Source: Phycisphaerales bacterium
GTDB taxonomy: Bacteria; Planctomycetota; Phycisphaerae; Sedimentisphaerales; Anaerobacaceae
NCBI GenBank assembly: GCA_003533825.1
Contig: DQCG01000493.1
Coordinates: forward strand, 768 to 7,337
Direction of reading: 5' to 3'
Length of the DNA stretch: 6,570 bases
Shown: positions 1-5,682 of the stretch, piece after piece
Position numbering within the stretch: position 1 is the stretch's first letter
Layout of the letters: the number at the start of each line of letters is the position of its first letter
The notes under the pieces: model-generated
Told to the model about the DNA's origin: nothing
What the model saw: the letters and a program-made list of their open reading frames with translations, nothing else
Database searches by the model: none
Translations under genes and position numbers: made by a program

Positions 1-2795
1 ATCATCACGCCGGCCTTGGCCCAAGCGTTGGTGTTCTCCACGCTCTGGACTTGCGCGACAATCGAGCCGGCGCCGGTGAGCATCTTGTATGCGAAGTGGA
101 ACTCGTCGTGGTAGCCCGTTCCGATGCCGCTGACGTCCCAGATGTCGGTGCCGGAGCCGGTCATCGTATAGGTGCCCGCCGGGCTCTCTACGAAGCTGCC
201 GGTCGATCCCGGGAAGCCCCTGAACCAGAGCGACAATTCCGTGACATCCTGCTGTGTCCAGTTGCGCGGCGCCGTCAACTGCATCTCTACTTCCGAATAC
301 TTCGAATAGCCCTGCTTGTTGTTGTCGTAGGCAACCGGCATGGACTGGCGGCCGCTGTTGACGATAACTTCTTCGGTATACGAAGAGGTGGTTTCGTCAC
401 CTACGGCGGCACCTGTGCCGTTGCCGGCATAGAAATCCGCAGTACCGAAAGCGCCGTAGCCAAGCCCATCATGCCAGGAGTACCAGATCTGGTTGTCGCC
501 GGCATCGTAACTCTCGAAGTCCTCGACGAGGATATAGTCGGCTACCGTAAATCTCCAGACTCTGCCTTTGCTGATAGTTCCGTCGGTGTTGTACTCATCG
601 ATTCGCCAGTAGTAGGGCCCGCCGCCCCACTCGACGCCTTCTGCGGGGGTGTAACTCGTGCCGCTTTGACGGCCTCGATAGATGTCGGCCGTGGAAGTAT
701 CGGCGTCGGCAACGGCATCCATATCGGTGCCGAAATACACATCGTGCTGCGAGGCGTTATCTCCCGGCGACCAGCTAAGAGGCAAAGCCATATCGAGGTC
801 CGGCGTCGAGCCATTGGTCGGACTCGGATCCCAGGCGACCAGAGGATCGCCGCGCATAGCCTGTGTAATCTCTTCGGCGGTCAATATCCTGTTATAAACG
901 CGCACATCGTCGATAAGGCCGACGAACCTTTGATTGTCCCACTGATTGTTACCGATGAGGAAAGGTCCTGACCCGCCGCTCAATGATGAGCTGTCCAGCC
1001 GGTCCGTCTCAACTCCGTTGATGTAGAACGTCGTACCACCGACCTGGTCAGGTTCGAAAGTCACGGCGACATGCTGCCATTCGTTGTTATTCAGAATTGC
1101 GTTATAGCCATCGTGATCCAAAACGCCCGGCGTTGTGAAGCGAAGGTGGTCGGGACTGTCCTGGTAGTCGCTGACCTTGAACGCATACGATCCGTTTAGT
1201 GCGACGAAGCCCTGGTCTCCGCCAAGTGCGGCTGGATTGACCCAGCAGGCGATAGTAATCGGCCCAATAATCTGTAGAGTAGCAGGATTACCACAATCCA
1301 CCCAGCTATCACCGTCCAGTTCCAGCGCACCGCCGACCTGTCCGGCTACCCACTGCGGCTGGCCATCAAAGTTGCCGTGATTGTCGTGGCCGGACCAATC
1401 GACAGCAACGTTACCCGAGCCTTCATCGAAGCTCCACCAGCCCACGAGAGTGGGATCATTTATGGGAATATCGGGTACCGTGCTAAAGCTCCAGACGTCG
1501 CCCTTCAAAGTGGCGGCGCCGTCGAACTCATCGACGCGCCAATAGTAGGTCTTGTCTTTTTCAAGAGATTCGGGTGTATAGGTTGTTAGCGTCTGAGGCA
1601 GACCTCCTGTTGCATTATTAACGTCATCGAAGTTATCGCCAAAGTACGCGATGTGCATTTTCGAGCCAAAACCAGCGGTCCAACTCAGGGTTACATCCAG
1701 GGCGATGTACTCTACCTCATCGGCCGGGCTGGGATCATAGGCGATCTTGGCCGGAATTGAGAAGCTCCAGATATTGCCCTTGTGTTTTGTCGTACCGTCG
1801 GCCTCGACTTCGTCGATTCGCCAGTAGTAAGTCGTACCGGGAACAAGACCGTCCGGATAAGGGAATCCGGGAAATCCGGCCACAGAGTAAATAGCTGCCT
1901 CGTTTCCGCGGAAGGAATCGCCGGTCCCGTCGTTCACATCATTGAAATTATCGCTTAAGTACACATCGTGCGAGGCCGCTGTGGATCCCGCCGTCCAGCC
2001 TAAGCTCACCCACGTATCCTCATATAAAACACCGTCTTCCGGCACGGGATTAGTAGCGATCACGGGGAAAGTGGTAGTTGCATGAGCGGCAATTTCGGCA
2101 TCTGACAGTGCCCGGTCATACACGATCGCTTCATCCAGAACTCCCTGCAGGTGGTCGGCAGGGCCGGCGCCACGGCCGCCGATTCTAAGGCGTGGCAGAT
2201 CAATCATATCCGGACTGGTTGCCACGAGTTCTCCGTCGAAAAATAACTGTGTACCGCTGCCGTTATTGCGGAACACCATGTGCACCCATACATCGGGTTG
2301 TATTATCAGGTCATTCAGAGTGAGTCCTGCTTCGGGTGTAAACCGATAATCGGCGACTCCATATAGTGTGAAGCCGGCCTCGCCCAAGGCCGTCCAGCCG
2401 GCAAGGCGAATGGACGTCGAATCGCCGTCGTGCAGGGCCTGTGAGTCATTGGCGGCCGGTTCCTTCGTCGTTTTAACAACGTATTCTACCGTCCACGGGC
2501 CGGGCAAGTCCGTTGCGCCGGTGAAATTGGCACGGTTTGCACCGGTCCTCTCGAATCCCACAGCCGTTCCCGCACCGAAGCGTCCTTCCTGACCTAACGA
2601 GACACCATCGTATGTTCCATTTAAACCTCCACTGCCTGAATCGATACAGTCCGTTGAAGTCTCATCAAACTTGTACCAGTGAAGCGGATTGGTATCGCTT
2701 ATCGCCGTCTCCCATCCTGCAAGATCGGCTTGAACCGTGCTGCCCGTAGCCAGCATCAAAACAAAAGCGACCAGATAAATCAGTTTTCTGAACAT
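1..2795 (-). CDS. Secreted multidomain LamG/FN3-like protein, 3' end (C-terminus) outside window
   Basis: I translated this frame in full: it is open from the ATG at 2795 to the left edge (931 codons plus two bases), so the C-terminus is missing. Residues 1-23 form a signal peptide (Lys4, hydrophobic 5-18, cleavage after V-Q-A23). Domains in order: LamG/concanavalin-like about 36-238 (W170-V-H, GVLDEAIVYDRALSDAEI at 218-235); FN3-like about 246-347 and 351-439; second LamG about 447-647 (EWQHVAVTF 572-580, GLIDDVRVYNRILTAEEI 626-643); third FN3-like about 650-751; an 'LVEDFESYD' segment from about 755; and from about 870 a domain resembling DUF1349/concanavalin-like folds ('NTNAWAKAGVMI'). 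LamG domains generally bind glycans or proteins, and no catalytic domain is visible. An exported cell-surface or polysaccharide-binding role is inference. The start is fixed by a strong ribosome site five bases upstream. The missing C-terminus may hold an anchor, PEP-CTERM or dockerin; this cannot be told here. Confidence 0.93.
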   Translation of the reverse strand, partial: MFRKLIYLVAFVLMLATGSTVQADLAGWETAISDTNPLHWYKFDETSTDCIDSGSGGLNGTYDGVSLGQEGRFGAGTAVGFERTGANRANFTGATDLPGPWTVEYVVKTTKEPAANDSQALHDGDSTSIRLAGWTALGEAGFTLYGVADYRFTPEAGLTLNDLIIQPDVWVHMVFRNNGSGTQLFFDGELVATSPDMIDLPRLRIGGRGAGPADHLQGVLDEAIVYDRALSDAEIAAHATTTFPVIATNPVPEDGVLYEDTWVSLGWTAGSTAASHDVYLSDNFNDVNDGTGDSFRGNEAAIYSVAGFPGFPYPDGLVPGTTYYWRIDEVEADGTTKHKGNIWSFSIPAKIAYDPSPADEVEYIALDVTLSWTAGFGSKMHIAYFGDNFDDVNNATGGLPQTLTTYTPESLEKDKTYYWRVDEFDGAATLKGDVWSFSTVPDIPINDPTLVGWWSFDEGSGNVAVDWSGHDNHGNFDGQPQWVAGQVGGALELDGDSWVDCGNPATLQIIGPITIACWVNPAALGGDQGFVALNGSYAFKVSDYQDSPDHLRFTTPGVLDHDGYNAILNNNEWQHVAVTFEPDQVGGTTFYINGVETDRLDSSSLSGGSGPFLIGNNQWDNQRFVGLIDDVRVYNRILTAEEITQAMRGDPLVAWDPSPTNGSTPDLDMALPLSWSPGDNASQHDVYFGTDMDAVADADTSTADIYRGRQSGTSYTPAEGVEWGGGPYYWRIDEYNTDGTISKGRVWRFTVADYILVEDFESYDAGDNQIWYSWHDGLGYGAFGTADFYAGNGTGAAVGDETTSSYTEEVIVNSGRQSMPVAYDNNKQGYSKYSEVEMQLTAPRNWTQQDVTELSLWFRGFPGSTGSFVESPAGTYTMTGSGTDIWDVSGIGTGYHDEFHFAYKMLTGAGSIVAQVQSVENTNAWAKAGVM

Positions 2796-2800
2796 AATAA

Positions 2801-2808
2801 ACCTCCTT
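2801..2808 (-). promoter_or_regulatory. Strong ribosome binding site of the LamG gene
   Basis: Read on the minus strand this is AAGGAGGT, a near-perfect anti-16S match, ending five bases before the ATG at 2795. It fixes the start codon of the leftward gene and sits ahead of a well-formed signal peptide. Confidence 0.85.
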
Positions 2809-2835
2809 CAAAAGAGTTAAATAAAACGACCGATA

Positions 2836-2862
2836 AGTATAATTAGTTTCTACAAATTCCAA
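2836..2862 (-). promoter_or_regulatory. Possible promoter of the LamG gene
   Basis: On the minus strand a TATACT hexamer (2836-2841, five of six matches to the -10 consensus) lies 15 bases downstream of TTGGAA (2857-2862, four of six matches to -35). The spacing is shorter than the usual 16-18 and the region is AT-rich, so a chance match is possible. It is the best-placed candidate, about 40 bases upstream of the start codon. A small hairpin (AACAGT at 2877-2882, five-T loop, ACTGTT at 2888-2893) lies just upstream of it and could be a regulator site or nothing. Confidence 0.3.
2847..2859 (+). repeat. 13-base direct repeat TTTCTACAAATTC, copy 1
   Basis: An identical copy occurs at 3337-3349. 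This one lies upstream of the LamG gene and overlaps its proposed -35 element. Function unknown; chance in AT-rich DNA is possible. Confidence 0.4.
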
Positions 2863-3360
2863 CTTTATCTGCTTAGAACAGTTTTTTACTGTTTGGCACC
2901 ATCCCCTTTCATCGGTTTGTTGGAATGGTCGATCAACTGGAAACTCAATTTTTCCACTACCTTGATTTAGGTGCAAAAGCCTTTTGAAGTGGGAAAAATG
3001 CTATTTTAATCTGTGTTACAATTTCCCTATCCTGCCCAGTTGACCCATAACTCCAACTACTACAAAGCTCTAAATACCGACTTGTATAATCTTATATATA
3101 TCAGAATAACCTCTAAAATGTCAAGTATAATATCCGGATTAGATTATTCTTACCATCTACGAAGAGAAGAGGACAGAGTGCTGAGGGCAGAAGTATCCAT
3201 CCTCCTCATCCCTCGTCCGTCATTCTTCGTGCCCCGTGTAGCAACGATTCTAATTTTTTTTAATCCGGATTCCGGAGAAAGCTGCCCATTAGCCAAAAGC
3301 ACTCAATTTGCTTGAAAAATGGAAATTTTAATTATTTTTCTACAAATTCACAGAAAAAGT
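2863..3360. other. AT-rich intergenic stretch without a recognisable gene
   Basis: About 500 bases separate the divergent LamG and tetR control regions. Open frames exist, including about 100 codons at 3013-3315 starting from a GTG, but none has a ribosome site or recognisable protein features. Visible small structures are: a six-base inverted repeat at 2877-2893; TATAAT hexamers at 3085-3090 and 3126-3131 without good -35 partners; two copies of the palindrome ATCCGGAT (3132-3139 and within AATCCGGATT at 3262-3271); a seven-base inverted repeat GAAAAAT/ATTTTTC (3314-3320, 3334-3340); and the second copy of a 13-base direct repeat (3337-3349). I see no tRNA, riboswitch or CRISPR. Confidence 0.6.
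3337..3349 (+). repeat. 13-base direct repeat TTTCTACAAATTC, copy 2
   Basis: Identical to 2847-2859. It ends 11 bases before the -35 hexamer of the tetR promoter, where an AT-rich upstream element would sit. Confidence 0.4.
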
Positions 3361-3389
3361 TTGATATATTCAAACGATTGTTTTAAACT
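3361..3389 (+). promoter_or_regulatory. Promoter of the tetR-efflux operon
   Basis: TTGATA (3361-3366, five of six to -35 consensus) and TAAACT (3384-3389, four of six to -10) are separated by exactly 17 bases. Transcription would start near 3396, about 28 bases before the GTG start. The upstream flank (3320-3360) is very AT-rich. Operator copy 1 fills most of the spacer between the two hexamers, so repressor binding would exclude RNA polymerase. Confidence 0.6.
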
Positions 3390-3409
3390 AACGTATTAAA
3401 CAATCGTTT
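3372..3409. promoter_or_regulatory. Paired TetR-type operator (two inverted 12-base sites)
   Basis: AAACGATTGTTT (3372-3383) and AAACAATCGTTT (3398-3409) are perfect reverse complements separated by 14 bases, with centres 26 bases apart. Each copy also has its own dyad (AAAC-N4-GTTT), the form expected for a TetR-family dimer site. One copy lies between -35 and -10, and the other lies just after the predicted transcription start and abuts the ribosome binding site of the repressor gene. Autoregulation by the adjacent TetR protein is inferred from position and symmetry. Confidence 0.75.
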
Positions 3410-3414
3410 AGGAG
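3410..3414 (+). promoter_or_regulatory. Ribosome binding site of the tetR gene
   Basis: AGGAG lies nine bases before the GTG start at 3424. An in-frame TAG at 3409-3411 rules out any start further upstream, so this site decides the start codon. Confidence 0.75.
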
Positions 3415-3423
3415 TCTAATAAA

Positions 3424-4089
3424 GTGGCATTAGATGATAGTAAAAGTAACGCCGGTTCTGATAAGAGTGTTAAGGGCAGATTGCTTGACACGGCGGAAGG
3501 GCTTTTTTGTGAGCGTGGTTTCAAGGGAACGAGTATTCGCGACATCGCTGCCTCTGCGGGCTGCAACATTGCATCGGTCAACTACTATTTCGGCAGTAAG
3601 GAGGGACTGTACGAAGAGGTTTGGCATCGCCACCTTATTCCGATGCGCGATTCACGTATTGCGAGCATCAACAAGGTAATGTCCCGGGCCGAAGGCCGGC
3701 ATAACCTTGAAGACCTGCTCAGGTCTTTCGCAGATACGTTTGTCGGCTCGATGGTAGATACAAGCAAAACATCCCGGCTTAGTAAGCTTATGGCCAGGGA
3801 ATATATTGACAGTCACTTGCCCACCGATATGTTCGTCAATGAGGTCATGACGCCTACGATATCCGCTATGCACAGGGCGCTGATGAAAACATGCCCCGAT
3901 CTGGACGAGTCAAAGGTTCTGCCGATCGTATTTTCTGTTATCGGGCAGCTCGTACATTTGGTCCACATAAAAACAATGTTTGAACACAGTGGTGATGATT
4001 TGAGCTTGCCGATATTCGATTCCAATGAGATTATTGAGCATATTGTCAAGTTTTCCGCCGCCGGGATTCGTGCCTATACAGGCAAATAG
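3424..4089 (+). CDS. TetR-family transcriptional repressor, CecR/YbiH-like
   Basis: A 221-residue protein of typical TetR length. The N-terminal DNA-binding domain spans about 18-65: helix 1 carries 'LLDTAEGLFCERGFKGTS' (20-37) and the helix-turn-helix runs through IRDIAASAG (38-46) to the recognition region NIASVNYYFGSKEGLY (48-63), whose YYFGSKE signature is diagnostic for the family. The remaining helices would form the ligand-binding and dimerisation domain. The stretch 'RLSKLMAREYIDS...EVMTPTISAMHRAL' resembles my recollection of E. coli CecR/YbiH (DUF1956, CerR-type C-terminus), a regulator linked to an HlyD/ABC export operon; this subfamily call is tentative. It starts at GTG with AGGAG nine bases upstream and an in-frame stop immediately before. 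It heads an apparent operon with a TolC-type channel and an HlyD-type adaptor and probably represses itself and them until a toxic small molecule binds. The ligand cannot be deduced. Confidence 0.93.
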   Translation: MALDDSKSNAGSDKSVKGRLLDTAEGLFCERGFKGTSIRDIAASAGCNIASVNYYFGSKEGLYEEVWHRHLIPMRDSRIASINKVMSRAEGRHNLEDLLRSFADTFVGSMVDTSKTSRLSKLMAREYIDSHLPTDMFVNEVMTPTISAMHRALMKTCPDLDESKVLPIVFSVIGQLVHLVHIKTMFEHSGDDLSLPIFDSNEIIEHIVKFSAAGIRAYTGK

Positions 4090-4096
4090 TAAACGA

Positions 4097-4109
4097 GCAT
4101 CGAAGATGC
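4097..4109. repeat. Small hairpin after the tetR stop codon
   Basis: GCATC, a three-base loop GAA and GATGC form a perfect five-base stem eight nucleotides after the stop codon. There is no T-run after it, so it is not a standard terminator. It may be part of the neighbouring hairpin-rich element. Confidence 0.35.
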
Positions 4110-4115
4110 ATAGGC

Positions 4116-4160
4116 TGGGGCTTGCCCCACCATGATTGAATCGGTGGGCTAAAGCCCACC
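4116..4160. repeat. REP-like double-hairpin intergenic element
   Basis: Two GC-rich stems lie in tandem: TGGGGC-TT-GCCCCA (4116-4129) and GGTGGGC-TAAA-GCCCACC (4143-4160), joined by a 13-base linker and followed by CTACA. The stems are related in sequence (both contain GGGGC or GGGC next to a CCACC end). The 'GGTGGGCTAAAGCCCACCCTACA'-type unit resembles dispersed REP-type palindromes that I recall from several bacterial phyla, often mobilised by RAYT transposases. No transposase is in this window and only one element is present, so the repeat status rests on resemblance. It lies between a repressor gene and the genes it probably controls, where the hairpins could protect the mRNA or reduce read-through. 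The nearest T-run (4170-4174) is nine bases past the second stem, which argues against an efficient intrinsic terminator. Confidence 0.6.
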
Positions 4161-4176
4161 CTACAATGCTTTTTAA

Positions 4177-4181
4177 AAGGA
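4177..4181 (+). promoter_or_regulatory. Ribosome binding site of the TolC-type gene
   Basis: AAGGA lies seven bases before the ATG at 4189 and supports that start over the later in-frame ATG at codon 11. No separate promoter or operator copy was seen in the 99-base spacer, so read-through from the tetR promoter is the simplest reading. Confidence 0.65.
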
Positions 4182-4188
4182 TGAAGCT

Positions 4189-5682
4189 ATGAAACTTGTG
4201 TTTAAGAAATGTATTGTGATGTTAATCGGAGCTCTGGTTACTTTACAATTGGCCGGATGTGTCAGTAGTGAGAAATATTATGAAGATGTAGGATTGTCGA
4301 GGGAGGCTGCTTTTCGGCAATGGAAAAGTCGCAAAGAGCGGCAGGAGCGGTCCCAGCCGGTTATCAGCGGCAAGCTCAATATAGCAGACTGCACAAAACT
4401 GGTATTGGTCAATAATAAGGTTCTGCAGCGTATTGTGCAAGAGAGGGAGATCGCCCGCGGAGAGCGTTTGAAATCATATTCGGCGATTTTGCCGAATGTT
4501 AATCTTACGGGCGAGTATAGACGGCTTGATGAGGTGACGTCTTTCGATATTGACAACCCGATTACCGGGGAAAAAGGTAAAATACAGTTTGGCGATGTGG
4601 ACAATTATTCGGCGGGTTTAATGGTCACCCAGCCGATTTTTGCCGGCGGGTCGATACCGGCCAGAATAAACGCGGCGAAACTGATGTCACTGCTTACCGA
4701 TGAGACGGTTCGAGCGGCGGTTCAGGAAGTTGTTTATGCCGCCGAGCACGCTTATTACGATGTTTTGCTAAGTCAGCGCCTGGTGGAGATAAGCACTGAT
4801 GCCGTTCGCTCGGCCCAGGCCCATCTCGATAGTGTCAAACAGCGGCAGCGGGGCGGCGTTGCTGCTGATTTTGACGTTCTGCGAGCGGAAGTGGAACTTT
4901 CCAATTTCCAGGCCGAGTTTATACAAAATAAGAATGCTATAAATGTTGCAAAAGCCAGTCTAATCAAAATAATGGGCGTTTCGCAGGACAGCGACTTTGT
5001 CCTTTCGGATGAGCTGCTTTATGTTCCCTCGAAGATAACGATGGAGCAGGCCGTTGAAGCGGCCTATCGAAACCGGCCCGATTTGCTTGGCCGGGAGTTC
5101 GATATAAAAATGCGGAAAGAATTGCTCAAGATTGCCCGGAGCCGATATTTTCCTGTGGTTAGCGGCTACTACAGCAATATCTGGGCAAAACCCGATCCAC
5201 ATAGCATGATGGAGATCGAGTGGGGCCACGCCTGGCAGGGAGGGCTTACGGCGAGCGTGCCTATTTTTGATGGTTTTTTGCGTGATGGAGAGATTGTTGC
5301 GCAAAAAGCGCGACTAAAGCAAGGTCAGATAGATTTAATTGACGCCGAGGAGACCGCTTTATTCGAACTGACCAAAGCTCAACTGGGCATCGAGAATACG
5401 GCGGAATTTATCGAATCTCAGCGGCTGAATCTTACCAGGGCCAAAGAGGGCCTGCGGCTCGCGGAAGTCGGCTACAGAGAGGGTACAAACACACAGGTTG
5501 AAATGATAGACGCCCAGGCCGCTTTGACGACGGCAAGGGCAAACCATTACCAGGCTATATACTCGCACATAATTGCAAAGCTGGATTTGCAAGAAGCGAT
5601 GGGAACTCTAATGGGCGGTCAGGTGGTTAGACAGTCAGGTGATCAGAAAGTAAACGGGAGCAAACAAAATGAAAATTATTAG
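4189..5682 (+). CDS. TolC/OprM-type outer-membrane efflux lipoprotein
   Basis: A 497-residue protein, within the usual 450-500 range of the TolC/OprM (OEP, NodT-type) family. A lipoprotein signal peptide ends in the lipobox L21-A-G-C24, so the mature protein should be lipid-modified at Cys24; Val25-Ser26 follow, compatible with outer-membrane sorting. Two homologous OEP repeats follow, about 64-270 and 283-475. Each contains a beta-strand segment ending in a PIF-x-G signature (QPIFAGG at 148-154, VPIFDGF at 357-363) and a long coiled-coil helix pair, with family-typical VAADFDVLRAEVELSN (224-239) and GYREGTNTQVEMIDAQAAL (428-446). Trimers of this family form a beta-barrel plus alpha-barrel channel across the outer membrane and periplasm that docks to an adaptor and an inner-membrane pump. 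The 3' end overlaps the adaptor gene by 14 bases, indicating co-transcription. The substrate is unknown. Confidence 0.93.
   Translation: MKLVFKKCIVMLIGALVTLQLAGCVSSEKYYEDVGLSREAAFRQWKSRKERQERSQPVISGKLNIADCTKLVLVNNKVLQRIVQEREIARGERLKSYSAILPNVNLTGEYRRLDEVTSFDIDNPITGEKGKIQFGDVDNYSAGLMVTQPIFAGGSIPARINAAKLMSLLTDETVRAAVQEVVYAAEHAYYDVLLSQRLVEISTDAVRSAQAHLDSVKQRQRGGVAADFDVLRAEVELSNFQAEFIQNKNAINVAKASLIKIMGVSQDSDFVLSDELLYVPSKITMEQAVEAAYRNRPDLLGREFDIKMRKELLKIARSRYFPVVSGYYSNIWAKPDPHSMMEIEWGHAWQGGLTASVPIFDGFLRDGEIVAQKARLKQGQIDLIDAEETALFELTKAQLGIENTAEFIESQRLNLTRAKEGLRLAEVGYREGTNTQVEMIDAQAALTTARANHYQAIYSHIIAKLDLQEAMGTLMGGQVVRQSGDQKVNGSKQNENY
5656..5660 (+). promoter_or_regulatory. Ribosome binding site of the adaptor gene, inside the TolC-type gene
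   Basis: GGGAG lies eight bases before the ATG at 5669, within the last codons of the upstream gene. Together with the 14-base overlap it suggests coupled translation of channel and adaptor. Confidence 0.6.

Noticed and set aside
51..971. A 306-codon open frame on the plus strand
   Set aside because: It is antisense to the LamG gene, whose minus-strand frame is open throughout and encodes recognisable domains. Its translation is low-complexity Val/Ala/Arg-rich and resembles no family.
2665..2976. A minus-strand frame of 103 codons overlapping the LamG start
   Set aside because: It is in a different frame from the LamG gene, lacks a ribosome site, and the LamG gene has a perfect one with a signal peptide.
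3013..3315. A 100-codon open frame on the plus strand in the intergenic region, starting at GTG
   Set aside because: No ribosome binding site, no recognisable domain, irregular AT-driven composition and no promoter with proper spacing. It is best explained as chance in a non-coding gap.
4091..4102. A second TetR operator copy just after the tetR stop (AAACGA...)
   Set aside because: Only the first six bases match the 12-base operator and the GTTT half is absent.
4143..4174. Intrinsic terminator between tetR and the TolC-type gene
   Set aside because: The second stem is followed by CTACAATGC before the T-run, so the U-tract does not directly follow the hairpin. At most it is a weak attenuator.
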